64,000 nucleotides of DNA from Buttiauxella sp049686335 (lineage in GTDB: Bacteria > Pseudomonadota > Gammaproteobacteria > Enterobacterales > Enterobacteriaceae), in NCBI RefSeq assembly GCF_049686335.1, contig NZ_JBAVHX010000010.1:124001-188000 (forward strand). The letters run 5' to 3'. The stretch's first letter is position 1. Every line of letters begins with the position of its first letter. Positions 50,105 through 60,303 of the stretch are shown here, in pieces. The translations under genes were made by a program, and so were the position numbers. Under the pieces are notes generated by a model. The model was not told the origin of the DNA and did not search any database. It saw only the letters and a list, made by a program, of their open reading frames with translations.

Positions 50105-50905
50105 TTAATCTAATTCGTTATCGAGGTCGTTAGCACCGGCAGCAGGCGCTGGAGCACCGGCGGTACGGTTGTATTTCGGGCTCAACTGGATGTACAGAAT
50201 TGCCATCACAGCACCAATCACACCCAGTGCAACCAGGTTGAAGTTGGTGAACGCCGCAGTAACGAAGCCCAGATAGAAGAATGGCATCAGGTAGCCTGCG
50301 CGCATCATGTTGATGACCATCGCATAACCTACTACCACAATCATGCCACCGGCGATGTTCAGGCCGCTGGTCACCACTTCAGGAATGGCGTTCAACAGGT
50401 TCTGTACTTCGCTGGTACCGACGGAAATCGCGACGATAACGGCAGGGATGGCGATACGCATTGCTTGCAGGAACAGGGAGGAAACGTGAATCCAGGAGAG
50501 CGCCGATAGGTTGCCACTTTCGGCCGCCTTATCTGCTGCGTGCTGGAAGCCCACGGTGATGGTACGAACGATAATGGTCAGAACCTGGCCTGCTGCTGCC
50601 AGCGGGATGGCCAGCGCGATACCAGAACCGATGCCCTGGTGTCCGGCTATAACCAGAATGGTGGAGATAATCGACGCAAGAGCCGCATCGGGCGCAACCG
50701 CTGCACCGATGTTCATCCAACCTAACGCAATCATTTCTAACGTACCACCGATAATAATACCGGTTTTCATGTCACCCAGAACCAGACCAATTAAGGTACA
50801 GGCGACCAGCGGACGGTGGAACTGAAATTCATCGAGCACCGACTCCATACCGGCAATACAGGCTACGATAAACACCAGCACAATCTGAAGAGTGGTAATC
50901 TCCAT
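50105..50905 (-). CDS. manY: Mannose PTS permease subunit IIC
   Basis: 266 residues; hydrophobic IIC protein with GGTLEMIALGWMNIGAAVAPDAALASIISTI, the EIIC-Man signature. Translated between manX and manZ with short gaps. Confidence 0.95.
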   Translation of the reverse strand: MEITTLQIVLVFIVACIAGMESVLDEFQFHRPLVACTLIGLVLGDMKTGIIIGGTLEMIALGWMNIGAAVAPDAALASIISTILVIAGHQGIGSGIALAIPLAAAGQVLTIIVRTITVGFQHAADKAAESGNLSALSWIHVSSLFLQAMRIAIPAVIVAISVGTSEVQNLLNAIPEVVTSGLNIAGGMIVVVGYAMVINMMRAGYLMPFFYLGFVTAAFTNFNLVALGVIGAVMAILYIQLSPKYNRTAGAPAPAAGANDLDNELD

Positions 50906-50979
50906 TGTACTTCTCCTTAAACGTGAGACTTATGTGTGAAAACTGAGCAAAACGTAAAGTGAAGCCAATCACTGAGTAA

Positions 50980-51948
50980 TTAGCTTTTTACCTTCGCGAT
51001 CAGATCCATCATTTTCAATTTTTGATCGGTTGAAACTTTACGTGCTTCCAGCTCAATGCCGCGCGCGTTCAGCTTCTTGAAGGCTTCGATATCTTTGTCA
51101 TCGACGGAAATCGCGTTGTTCACCTGGGTTTTACCCTGACGGAACGCCATACCACCTATGTTTACTGACTTAATATTCACCCCACCTTCTACGACGCGTT
51201 CAACGTCGGTCGGGTTGGTGAACAGCAGCATCACACGGTCGCCTGCATATTTCGGGTTATTCCACACGCGGATCATTTTGGCGACATCAACCACGTGAGC
51301 CGTCACACCAGGAGGAGCAACCTGCGTCAACAGTGTTTTACGCACGGTATCGGCTGCCACTTCATCACTGACAACAATAATGCGCGTTACGTTGGTTTCT
51401 TTAGTCCAGCGGGTCGCAACTTGACCATGAATCAAACGGTCATCAATACGGGCCAAACCAATATTCATGTAATCATTTGGACCCATTGGTTTCAGCGGAG
51501 CTGCTGCTTTAGGGGCAGCGACTGGTGCAACGGGTGCGGTTTTTTCAACAGGTTTTGCTTTCAGGGCTTTCACCCCTTCACGGCCTGTTTCTACCGCCAG
51601 TGCCACTAACTCATCAAACGAAGGGTTATCATCACGGGCCATCAAGGTTTCGACCAGCATCGGAATATTGACCCCGGCGACGACCTCGTAATGCTCTTTA
51701 TCGACGACAATACGGCTTGCCGCATTGAACGGGCTTCCGCCCCAGGTATCGACGAGAAACAGCACACCTTTGTCGGTGTTCAGGTTTGCCAGTTGTGCGT
51801 TGTATTTTTCGATCAAAGTTTCGGCGTTTTCACCGGGAACGAAATCTATCCAGCCAACATTTTCTTGTTCGCCTAATAGCATTTCTGCGGTTTTCAGCAA
51901 TTGTTCTGCTGCCCAGCCATGCGTGCCTATGACAATAGCAATAGTCAC
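50980..51948 (-). CDS. manX: Mannose PTS IIAB component
   Basis: 322 residues: IIA domain with phospho-His in VIGTHGWAAEQLL (His9), an Ala/Pro-rich linker (about 134-155), and IIB domain with phospho-His in DDRLIHGQVATRW. Transfers phosphate from HPr to mannose, glucose or glucosamine entering through ManYZ. Confidence 0.96.
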   Translation of the reverse strand: MTIAIVIGTHGWAAEQLLKTAEMLLGEQENVGWIDFVPGENAETLIEKYNAQLANLNTDKGVLFLVDTWGGSPFNAASRIVVDKEHYEVVAGVNIPMLVETLMARDDNPSFDELVALAVETGREGVKALKAKPVEKTAPVAPVAAPKAAAPLKPMGPNDYMNIGLARIDDRLIHGQVATRWTKETNVTRIIVVSDEVAADTVRKTLLTQVAPPGVTAHVVDVAKMIRVWNNPKYAGDRVMLLFTNPTDVERVVEGGVNIKSVNIGGMAFRQGKTQVNNAISVDDKDIEAFKKLNARGIELEARKVSTDQKLKMMDLIAKVKS

Positions 51949-52427
51949 TTGCTACCTCCTGTGTTGGTCATAACCACACCCTTAAATGGGTGTTTTGTAG
52001 ATTATCCGTTTCAAATAACGAATCGATTCAGATAACGGTATGAGTAAAGATGTGTAACTTGAGACGGATTTATTTTAGACAGTGAAAAAATTATTTTATG
52101 TGATGAAGATCCGTAATTTAGCTTTGTTTCAAACATAATGAACCGCAGCCCAAATTATGGGCGTGGTCAATGACAGTAAAATTGCAAAATCAGGTAAATC
52201 TTTGCAAAAGGGTATTTTGCTCTGATATTGTTTACATCCCGTTTAATAACTAAGGAGTAAAGGGCAGTAGCCCACCGTATGGACCGTCACCGACGTCTTT
52301 TCATTTTCAGGTCTGAATCTTCAGCCTTTCACACTGGCGTAGCACGCCGCGTAAATACCTTCATTCAACTTTCTGCGTCCGCGTTATGCGGGTTGCCGTT
52401 GAGTCATTCCCATAGCAGGAGCGTGTC
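51949..52427. promoter_or_regulatory. manX / yoaE divergent regulatory region
   Basis: Between the divergent genes: TATTTTAGACAGTGAAAAAATTA (52071-52093) resembles a Mlc/NagC operator and ATGTGATGAAGATCCGTAAT (52098-52117) a weak CRP site, both fitting manX control. The right part (52250-52427) is a ~180-nt yoaE leader with GGAGTAAAGGGCAGTAGCCC, possibly structured. Confidence 0.45.
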
Positions 52428-53987
52428 ATGGAACTCTTAATGGACCCCCAAATTTGGGTGGGTTTACTGACGCTGATTGTTCTGGAAATCGTGCTGGGTA
52501 TTGATAACCTGGTCTTTATTGCGATCCTTGCGGATAAACTCCCACCAAAACAAAGAGATAAAGCGAGACTTATCGGTTTATCCCTGGCTTTGGTGATGCG
52601 ACTGGGCTTGTTGTCATTAATCTCATGGATGGTGACGCTCACCCAACCGCTGTTTAGCGTCGCTAATCTGACGTTTTCCGGTCGCGATCTCATCATGTTA
52701 TTCGGTGGTTTGTTCTTGCTGTTTAAAGCCACAACGGAGCTGCATGAACGGTTGGAAAACCGCCAGCATGATGACGGGCATGGGAAAGGTTACGCCAGTT
52801 TCTGGGTCGTGGTGCTGCAGATTGTGGTACTGGATGCGGTGTTCTCACTCGATGCGGTGATTACCGCGGTCGGGATGGTGAACCACCTACCGGTGATGAT
52901 GGCGGCGGTTGTGATTGCAATGGGTGTGATGCTGATGGCATCAAAACCGTTAACGAACTTTGTTAACCAACATCCAACGGTCGTGGTGCTGTGTCTGAGC
53001 TTCTTGTTGATGATTGGTCTGAGCCTGGTTGCTGAAGGCTTCGGTTTCCATATTCCTAAAGGCTACCTGTACGCTGCAATCGGTTTCTCGATAATCATTG
53101 AGTTCTTTAACCAGATAGCGCGTCGTAACTTTATTCGTCATCAGTCAAATGTACCTTTACGTGCTCGTACAGCTGACGCGATTTTGCGCCTGATGAATGG
53201 CAAGCGCCAACAGCGTGCGCAGAACGAAGACAACAAAACCATCACGCCAATTGAAGCGGAGTCTTTCGCTGAAGAAGAGCGTTACATGATTAACGGTGTG
53301 TTGACGCTGGCTTCCCGCTCGTTGCGCAGCATCATGACGCCGCGCGGTGAAATCTCCTGGGTTGATGCGCATAAATCGAAAGCTGAAATCCGCGAGCAAC
53401 TGTTGGAATCTCCGCACAGCCTTTTCCCGATTTGTCGCGGTGAGTTGGACGAAATCATTGGTATTGTGCGAGCGAAAGAGTTGCTTGTGGCGCTGGAAAA
53501 CGGCGGGGATGTAGCTGCAATCGCCGCGCAGTATCCTGCGATCGTGGTTCCAGAAACACTGGATCCGATTAACTTGCTGGGCGTGTTGCGTCGTGCTCGC
53601 GGAAGCTTCGTTATCGTCAACAATGAGTTTGGTGTGGTTCAGGGTCTGGTCACACCGCTGGATGTGTTAGAAGCCATTGCGGGTGAGTTCCCTGATGCTG
53701 ACGAAACTCCAGAAATTGTACGCGATGGTGATGGTTGGTTGGTGAAAGGTTCTACTGACCTGCATGCGATTCAGCAGCACCTGGATATCAACACACTGGT
53801 CAACGACGACGAAGATATCGCCTCGATTGCCGGCCTCGTTATCTCGGTGAATGGTCATATCCCGAAAGCAGGGGATATTATTGAATTTGCTCCACTTCGT
53901 ATCCAGATTGTTGAAGCGAACGATTACCGCGTCGACTTAGTCCGGGTGGTAAAAGAGCGCTCCGAACATGAAGACGAAGAAGAGTAA
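52428..53987 (+). CDS. yoaE: YoaE, TerC-family membrane protein with CBS and CorC domains
   Basis: 519 residues. N-terminal TerC domain of seven helices with acidic residues in ITLIVLEIVLGIDNLVFI-type and DAVFSLDAVITAVGMV motifs, then two CBS domains (about 300-430) and a C-terminal CorC/HlyC domain (LVKGSTDLHAIQQHLDINTLVNDDED...GDIIEFAPLRIQIVEAN). Related to Alx and MeeF-type proteins implicated in manganese export. CAGGAG precedes the ATG. Confidence 0.92.
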   Translation: MELLMDPQIWVGLLTLIVLEIVLGIDNLVFIAILADKLPPKQRDKARLIGLSLALVMRLGLLSLISWMVTLTQPLFSVANLTFSGRDLIMLFGGLFLLFKATTELHERLENRQHDDGHGKGYASFWVVVLQIVVLDAVFSLDAVITAVGMVNHLPVMMAAVVIAMGVMLMASKPLTNFVNQHPTVVVLCLSFLLMIGLSLVAEGFGFHIPKGYLYAAIGFSIIIEFFNQIARRNFIRHQSNVPLRARTADAILRLMNGKRQQRAQNEDNKTITPIEAESFAEEERYMINGVLTLASRSLRSIMTPRGEISWVDAHKSKAEIREQLLESPHSLFPICRGELDEIIGIVRAKELLVALENGGDVAAIAAQYPAIVVPETLDPINLLGVLRRARGSFVIVNNEFGVVQGLVTPLDVLEAIAGEFPDADETPEIVRDGDGWLVKGSTDLHAIQQHLDINTLVNDDEDIASIAGLVISVNGHIPKAGDIIEFAPLRIQIVEANDYRVDLVRVVKERSEHEDEEE

Positions 53988-55583
53988 TCAGCGCAGCGGA
54001 ACGACTGTCGCTGGGTGACCTCTACGGCGCGGGGGGCGTGTGTTCCCCCTTAGCCAGCGAGGAAACTCGCTTAGTGGCATGGGTCGAGCATAAAGATAAC
54101 CCTGCAATACATTCACGCCGTGGCTGCGCAGATAATCTGCCTGCTGCGGCGTTTCAACACCTTCCGCCACCAGATCGATTCCCAGTCGTTGTGCCAGGGC
54201 GATAATAATATCGGTCACCGTCGAGTTCACCGCATCTGTCCCGATAGCGGCAGTAAACGACTTATCAATTTTCAACACATTCGGATTCAGCGTTTCCAGA
54301 TAAGCTAACGAACTCTGTCCGGTGCCAAAATCATCTATCGCCAAATCCACACCCATACGATGCAAGTCGCGCACCACGCGATGGTCGACATCGGGCAGGG
54401 CATCGCGCTCTGTCAGCTCCAGCGTCAATTTTTGTAGCGGGTGGGCAGGGAACCATGAGCTGCGTAAATCAGCAATAATTTGACCATCATGGAAGTGGCT
54501 TGCGGCCACGTTGAGGCCGATATGGAAATGCCGCGATCTCGGGAATATATCCAGGTGGCGAACCGTTTCATCCAGCACGTAGCGGGTCAACGGGGCAATC
54601 AGGTTTTGCTGTTCAGCCAGTGGAATAAAGACATCGGGTGAGATCCATCCCTGACGCGGATTATTCCAGCGCAATAACAACTCCACACCCACGCACTGCA
54701 AATTACGCGCACTCACCAACGGCTGGCAAAATACCTCGAACTCATGAGAGGCCAGGCCGACATTAATTTCCCACGAAAAGCTCATGCGGTTAGCGGTCGC
54801 AAGCCAGGCGATATAACCGATAAGCATACTAAGGATGAGCGCCAGCGGAAGTTGAGTCGGTAAATTGCTTAAGGCAAGGGCTCCGGGAGAAGGCCCGATG
54901 GTGGTGACTGAAAAGGCGAACCGATCGGAAGCCATCTCATGGCTGACTTGTCCTTCCTCAACCGTAATTCGCTGTAACAGGCCTTGACCATATTCCAGAT
55001 GCGAACCTGCAACATTGAGGACTGCGCGCGAGACCCATGGGCGTTCAGGCTCAAGGATAAGTCCGGTCAGCAATTCAATATTAATGATTTGCATGATGCC
55101 ATCATGGCTGCTGTTGGCTACAGGGATCCAGGACAACAGAATCGGCGTTCCTTTCAATAATGATCGATCTATGGAGAGAAACAGCAGCGGAAGAGCCGAT
55201 GGTAATCGCGGTTGCAGCAAATTAATTGGCACATGATGGCTACCGAAAATACTTGAGCAATAAAGAATATCATCCTTTATCAGCTCGATTGAGCGAACGG
55301 TCTGCAAGCGTGCCGCGTACTCGCGCATTTTGATTTGGGCAATTTCACAAGACAGTCCGACCAGAGGAATAAGCTCTTTATTGGCTTCCTCAAGGGGAGT
55401 CAGAATACTTTCCAGCGTACTGATAATGCGCTGGTTGAAGGTCAAAAAATGCTGTTCATTCACTTTACGCTCGGCGACATAGCGTGCGCTAAGCGTCAAT
55501 ACCAACGCTAAAACAGCTAAACCGATACAGACAATTAAACGCCTGCGGCGATAGCCTCGTAATATACGTTGAGCTGTCTGCAT
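53988..55583 (-). CDS. pdeD: c-di-GMP phosphodiesterase PdeD (CSS-EAL)
   Basis: 531 residues: two membrane helices flanking a periplasmic CSS-motif domain (LVGLSCEIAQIK...ILYCSSIFG) and a C-terminal EAL domain. EAL residues are present: ELLLRW, NVAASHF, LELTE, IDDFGTGQSSL, KIDKSF, AEGVET, QGYLYARPMP. In E. coli PdeD is a redox-responsive phosphodiesterase. Its stop abuts the yoaE stop. Confidence 0.93.
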   Translation of the reverse strand: MQTAQRILRGYRRRRLIVCIGLAVLALVLTLSARYVAERKVNEQHFLTFNQRIISTLESILTPLEEANKELIPLVGLSCEIAQIKMREYAARLQTVRSIELIKDDILYCSSIFGSHHVPINLLQPRLPSALPLLFLSIDRSLLKGTPILLSWIPVANSSHDGIMQIINIELLTGLILEPERPWVSRAVLNVAGSHLEYGQGLLQRITVEEGQVSHEMASDRFAFSVTTIGPSPGALALSNLPTQLPLALILSMLIGYIAWLATANRMSFSWEINVGLASHEFEVFCQPLVSARNLQCVGVELLLRWNNPRQGWISPDVFIPLAEQQNLIAPLTRYVLDETVRHLDIFPRSRHFHIGLNVAASHFHDGQIIADLRSSWFPAHPLQKLTLELTERDALPDVDHRVVRDLHRMGVDLAIDDFGTGQSSLAYLETLNPNVLKIDKSFTAAIGTDAVNSTVTDIIIALAQRLGIDLVAEGVETPQQADYLRSHGVNVLQGYLYARPMPLSEFPRWLRGNTRPPRRRGHPATVVPLR

Positions 55584-55831
55584 CGGTGATCACCTTGTTT
55601 TGGAACCACGACCGAAATCGGCACGCAGAACACTCAAAGTGTAGTGGGGGAATGGAATCACGATGGGAAAATCATACTTTTAGATGAAAGCTAATGGTGA
55701 ATTTCGCACGAGTGTCGCAAAAACGATGCCACTATTTTAGATAATGTTTAAACGGACAATTGGCCTATCAACCTGAGGTGTTTTTTATACCTGGGGGGAG
55801 GTTGGCCCTCTAATCAGAGGGCCAGAAGAGA
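55584..55831. other. Intergenic region pdeD-sdaA
   Basis: 248 bp, no gene. GGCCCTCT-aatc-AGAGGGCC (55803-55822) just after the sdaA stop on the minus strand is the sdaA terminator-like hairpin; the pdeD promoter should lie near 55600-55750. Confidence 0.55.
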
Positions 55832-57196
55832 TTAGTCACACTGCACTTTAATTGCCAGGCCACCGCGGGAAGTTTCGCGGTATTTCGCATTCATGTCTTT
55901 GCCTGTTTCGTACATCGTTTCAATGACTTTATCGAGAGAAACACGGGGCTCGCTGGTGCGGCGCATAGCCATACGCGTGGCGTTGATCGCTTTCACGGAG
56001 GCAATCGCGTTACGTTCGATACACGGCACTTGAACCTGACCGGCAACCGGGTCGCAGGTCAAACCGAGGTTGTGTTCCATACCGATTTCTGCCGCAACAC
56101 AGACTTGTTCCGGGCTCGCGCCAAGGATTTCAGCCAGGCCCGCAGCCGCCATCGAACAGGCCACACCGACTTCACCCTGACAACCGACCTCAGCACCAGA
56201 AATAGACGCATTCATCTTATACAGCGCACCAATGGCGCCGGAGGCGAGGAAGTAACGGATGTATGTATCAGGGCTGACCGATTCGATAAAGTGGTCATAG
56301 TACGCCAACACTGCCGGGACAATCCCGCAAGCACCGTTAGTCGGAGCGGTCACTACACGTCCACCCGCGGCGTTTTCTTCGTTAACCGCCAGCGCGAACA
56401 TGTTCACCCAGTCGACCACGTTCATTGGGTCATTAGAGAGCTTATCGCTGGACACCAGCATTCGGCGCAGCGCTGAAGCGCGACGCGGAACACGCAACGG
56501 GCCAGGCAACACACCTTCGGTATTAACACCACGGTCGATACAGGCGCGCATGGTTTGCCACACGTTAGCGAAGTACTCTTCAATCTCTTTACGGCTGTGC
56601 AAAGCCAGCTCGTTTTGCATGATCACGCCAGACAAGGACATACCCGTATCTTTGCAGTGTTGCAGCATCTCTTGTGCAGAATTGAACGAGTAAGGCACTA
56701 CGACTTCGTCAGATGCATCTTTGCCGAAGTTCTCTTCGTCGACGATAAAACCACCACCGATGGAATAGTAGGTTTTGCTGTAGATGACTTTTTCGCCGTT
56801 AAAGGCGTGAACAGACATGCCGTTTTCATGCAGCGACAGGTTGTCGTTGCGGAAGCACATACCGGTATCTTTCGGGAAATCGACTTCGTGGCGACCTTGC
56901 GCCAGCCACAGACGCTCACGGGTTTCTACATCGCGAATAAACGCTGGGATGGAGTCAATATCAACAGTGGCAGGTTCGTTACCTGCAAGACCCATAATGA
57001 TAGCGATATCAGTATGGTGGCCTTTGCCTGTCAGAGACAGAGAACCGTAAACATCGACCGCGATACGCGTCGTGCTTTCCAGTAATCCTTTTTCGACCAG
57101 ATCATCGACAAACAACTTACCGGCCTTCATTGGACCGACGGTATGGGAACTGGATGGGCCAATTCCGACTTTGAACATGTCGAATATGCTAATCAC
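55832..57196 (-). CDS. sdaA: L-serine dehydratase 1
   Basis: 454 residues from GTG 57196 (VISIFDMFKVGIGPSSSHTVGPMKAGK), identical in length to E. coli SdaA; AAAGGAG at a spacing of 7 decides this over the longer upstream frame. Iron-sulfur serine dehydratase with the alpha and beta domains fused; SSSHTVGP and conserved Cys in TNGACGIVPA, EVGCQGEVGVACSMAA and LTCDPVAG. Converts serine to pyruvate and ammonia. Confidence 0.95.
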   Translation of the reverse strand: MISIFDMFKVGIGPSSSHTVGPMKAGKLFVDDLVEKGLLESTTRIAVDVYGSLSLTGKGHHTDIAIIMGLAGNEPATVDIDSIPAFIRDVETRERLWLAQGRHEVDFPKDTGMCFRNDNLSLHENGMSVHAFNGEKVIYSKTYYSIGGGFIVDEENFGKDASDEVVVPYSFNSAQEMLQHCKDTGMSLSGVIMQNELALHSRKEIEEYFANVWQTMRACIDRGVNTEGVLPGPLRVPRRASALRRMLVSSDKLSNDPMNVVDWVNMFALAVNEENAAGGRVVTAPTNGACGIVPAVLAYYDHFIESVSPDTYIRYFLASGAIGALYKMNASISGAEVGCQGEVGVACSMAAAGLAEILGASPEQVCVAAEIGMEHNLGLTCDPVAGQVQVPCIERNAIASVKAINATRMAMRRTSEPRVSLDKVIETMYETGKDMNAKYRETSRGGLAIKVQCD

Positions 57197-57476
57197 ACGT
57201 AAACTCCTTTCAGGACACCGACTATACCCTTCATTCTTCAAGCTACTGGGGCGCTTTTGCTGCCTTCCTGCCACTCGAATTATTCTGGCTATAAATAAAA
57301 TATGATGCTGTAAAATCGCAGCTAGCTAGTTTAAAAATTTATTGCTTACCGTTGTAAACTATTCACATGAATTAAACTAATGCTTAACCTTAGCTCGCCT
57401 AATCTTAACTAAAAGCCACGAAATCACGACCAGATACTTCTCTAAATATAACCGATTTTGCAGAATAAAAGAGTGA
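57197..57476. promoter_or_regulatory. sdaA upstream region
   Basis: 280 bp, AT-rich, no gene. Should hold the sdaA promoter and, in enteric relatives, Lrp control sites; none can be placed exactly. Confidence 0.4.
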
Positions 57477-58055
57477 TCAAGCTTCCACGCCTATCTGTAA
57501 AGCTAACTCGCGGATAATTCCGGCGGTCATACCCCAGACAAAGTAGTTCTGATACCAGGAAAGCCAGACGCGATGGGCGTTACCACGACGGTGAATATCC
57601 AGTGGATGATAGCGGCCCAGGGTAAGCGCCTCCATCAGGGGCATCTCAAAAACTGCCGCCACTTCATCTTCACAGGCCTGATAAGGCAAATTGGGGGGGA
57701 TGATGCCAACAACGGGGGTAACCTGAAAACCGGTAACGCTATCAACTGGCGGCAATGTACCAATCACTTCAACGCAGTCTGGCGATATCGCCACTTCTTC
57801 CCAGGCTTCGCGTAGCGCTGCAGCAATAAGCGACTCATCAGTGTCATCCACCGCACCGCCAGGAAAGGCAACCTGGCCGGCGTGTTTGCGCAGCATGGCC
57901 GAACGTTGGGTCAATAGCAATCCAGGCTGCGGGCGGCGCACAATGGGGATCAGCACCGCCGCCTGGCGTTTATTGCCGCTCATGCGGGTGACTGGCGGCT
58001 GCAATAACTGAAAGCGCGATAAAAAATCGCTCATGCTTAAGGGCGAACCGGACAT
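57477..58055 (-). CDS. nudL: CoA diphosphatase NudL
   Basis: 192 residues from MSGSPLSMSDFLSRFQLL, equal in length to E. coli NudL. Nudix box: GGAVDDTDESLIAAALREAWEEV (G-x5-E-x7-R-E-x2-E-E pattern), with the CoA-type upstream motif LLTQRSAMLRKHAGQVAFPGG. Starts 5 bp after the pabB stop, so the two genes form an operon. Confidence 0.93.
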   Translation of the reverse strand: MSGSPLSMSDFLSRFQLLQPPVTRMSGNKRQAAVLIPIVRRPQPGLLLTQRSAMLRKHAGQVAFPGGAVDDTDESLIAAALREAWEEVAISPDCVEVIGTLPPVDSVTGFQVTPVVGIIPPNLPYQACEDEVAAVFEMPLMEALTLGRYHPLDIHRRGNAHRVWLSWYQNYFVWGMTAGIIRELALQIGVEA

Positions 58056-58059
58056 CACA

Positions 58060-59424
58060 TCACTTCTCTAGTTGCGGAAGAATACGATTAACTTTATCAA
58101 AAGTTTCCTGATATTCCGCAGATTCAACACTATCCGCCACAATACCGCCACCCGCGGAGCAATAAAGTTTGCCTCCTTCAGCGGTCAGCGTCCGGATGGT
58201 AATGCTGGTATCCATATTCCCGCAGAAGCTCAAATAACCAATGCTCCCACACCAGGCATTGCGCCGCTGTGGCTCGAGTTCTTCGATAACTTCCATGGCG
58301 CGCACTTTCGGGGCGCCGGTAATCGACCCGCCTGGGAAGCAGGCGCGCAGTAAATCAGTTGCCTTCAGATGTGGCGGCAATTTTGCCGTTATGGTACTCA
58401 CCAGATGATGAACGGCTGGAAACGGCTCGACGACAAATAATTCAGGGACTTTGACGCTGCCCGGCACGGCAACCCGGCCAATATCATTGCGCAGCAAATC
58501 CACAATCATCAGGTTTTCGGCGCGATCTTTGGGGGAATTCGCCAGTTTTTCAGCTTGCTGAGCATCAGCCTGCGGATCCTCAAGGCGAGGTAGCGTGCCT
58601 TTGATCGGACGCGTTTGAATGTCGTCACCTTCAAGCAGAATAAAGCGCTCAGGCGACAGGCTTAAGATGACGCTGTCTGGCAAACGGATAAAGGCAGTAA
58701 ACGGTGCGCGATTAGCCGCATTCAGTCGCTCAAAGGCCTGCCATTCGTCACCCTCGTAACTGGCATGGAAGCGCTGCGCGAGGTTTACCTGGTAGCAATC
58801 GCCACTTTTGAGATATTCCTGTACCTGCCAGAATTTAAGTCCATACTGCTCGCGGGTCATACTCGACTGCCACGCGCTTGTCAGGCTAAACGCCTGGCGA
58901 GGGTTACAGGCGGCCTGCAACTCGAGAAACTGTTGGCGAGCCTCTATATCGCCCCAACAGAGCAATGTCAGGCTTTGATTCTGGTGGTCAGCAATTAACG
59001 CCCAGTCATAAATGCCAATCGCCATATCAGGTGTTGTAAGATCGCGTAGCGCCTGCTCAGGTAATTTTTCGAAATGACGACCCAGGTCGTAGCCAAATAA
59101 ACCCAGCGCGCCACCCAGGAAGGGCAGTTCCGGGTGCGTGGCAGGCTGATAACCAAAGTTATCCAGGGTTTGCTGCAACAACTGCAAAGGATCATTAAGA
59201 TGCGCTGAGCAGACACCATCAACGCAGATTGTCGTTTCAGCGCCACGAGTCACTAATGTTGCACGTGGTTCGGCAACCAGAATATCAAAGCGATTATGGG
59301 GATGGTCAGCGAAGCCGGAATGCAACATCATCGCCCACGGGTGCTGCGCTAACGCTTTGAACGTGTGTTGAACAGCATCGGGATGCCACGGCAAATTTCG
59401 AAAAGTGAGAGTCTGCAACGTCAT
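58060..59424 (-). CDS. pabB: Aminodeoxychorismate synthase component I
   Basis: 454 residues from ATG 59424 (MTLQTLTFRNLPW); a TTG at 59433 lies upstream. Chorismate-binding enzyme with PIKGTLPR, SPKDRAENLMIVDLLRNDIGRV and FPGGSITGAPKVRAME. With PabA makes 4-amino-4-deoxychorismate for folate. Divergent from yoaH. Confidence 0.95.
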   Translation of the reverse strand: MTLQTLTFRNLPWHPDAVQHTFKALAQHPWAMMLHSGFADHPHNRFDILVAEPRATLVTRGAETTICVDGVCSAHLNDPLQLLQQTLDNFGYQPATHPELPFLGGALGLFGYDLGRHFEKLPEQALRDLTTPDMAIGIYDWALIADHQNQSLTLLCWGDIEARQQFLELQAACNPRQAFSLTSAWQSSMTREQYGLKFWQVQEYLKSGDCYQVNLAQRFHASYEGDEWQAFERLNAANRAPFTAFIRLPDSVILSLSPERFILLEGDDIQTRPIKGTLPRLEDPQADAQQAEKLANSPKDRAENLMIVDLLRNDIGRVAVPGSVKVPELFVVEPFPAVHHLVSTITAKLPPHLKATDLLRACFPGGSITGAPKVRAMEVIEELEPQRRNAWCGSIGYLSFCGNMDTSITIRTLTAEGGKLYCSAGGGIVADSVESAEYQETFDKVNRILPQLEK

Positions 59425-59533
59425 AAACCACAACTTAAAAAGAGACAGATCATCCTGCCAGGCCAGGGAACCCTCTGGAAACCCTGAAAGCAGCGTGAAA
59501 TAATTAACCCAGGCAATGTAACAGGAGTCGAAA

Positions 59534-59800
59534 ATGTTTGCAGGATTACCCTCATTATCCCATGAGCAGCAGCAGAAAGCTGTAGAACGTATTCAGGAGC
59601 TGATGGCTAAAGGCATGAGTAGTGGCGAAGCGATAACGCTGGTTGCCGCAGAGATTCGTGCTAACCATACGGGTGAAATGGTCGCGGTCCGTTTTGAGGA
59701 TGACGATGTCGGCAATGCTGAAAGCGACGAAGAAAACGAAAATGACGACGGTGAAGAAAGATACGTCGATCATTATGAAGAGAACGATGACGATAAGTAA
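59534..59800 (+). CDS. yoaH: YoaH (UPF0181) with long acidic tail
   Basis: 88 residues. The first ~55 ([58 protein letters not shown]) match E. coli YoaH, which is only 59 residues. Here an acidic, low-complexity tail of about 30 residues ([13 protein letters not shown]...EENDDDK) is added. Function unknown. Confidence 0.88.
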
Positions 59801-59837
59801 TAAGTAATAAGTAACGCGGGCCGAAACCCGCATTTCT

Positions 59838-60182
59838 TTATACAGCCGCGATAATCTTAATCTCAACTTTATAACGCGGGTTCATCAATTTTGCTTGCAC
59901 GGTACAGCGTACCGGCGCATGACCCGCGACAACCCACTCATCCCATGCTTTATTCATCGCTGCAAAGTCAGCACTTTCTGGCAGGAAAATCGTTGCGTCG
60001 AGGATTTTACTCTTATCGCTGCCTTGTTCCTCAAGCACAGCGTCGATTTGCGCAAGCGTGTTGGCGGTTTGCTGGTAAGCGTCCGCATCAAGGTTTTCTG
60101 GCACACCGGTGTAATACAACGTGTTGTTATGAATCACCGCATCAGACCAACGTGCTTCCGGTTTTATACGCACAATACTCAT
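59838..60182 (-). CDS. yoaB: YoaB, RidA-family protein
   Basis: 114 residues from MSIVRIKPEARW; YjgF/RidA fold with the Arg in APVRCTVQAKL that binds substrate carboxylates in RidA proteins. Probable enamine/imine deaminase or a regulator; specific role unknown. Convergent with yoaH, divergent from yoaA. Confidence 0.9.
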   Translation of the reverse strand: MSIVRIKPEARWSDAVIHNNTLYYTGVPENLDADAYQQTANTLAQIDAVLEEQGSDKSKILDATIFLPESADFAAMNKAWDEWVVAGHAPVRCTVQAKLMNPRYKVEIKIIAAV

Positions 60183-60303
60183 CACTATTTCCTTTTCCGC
60201 TCACTTATACTGCGCCACAGCCTGCCACAATCCGCAGACGGCTTCCACTGGCTTAACACCGCTCAGGCTGACATAATCACTGTCAATAAACCCAGGGGGT
60301 AAT

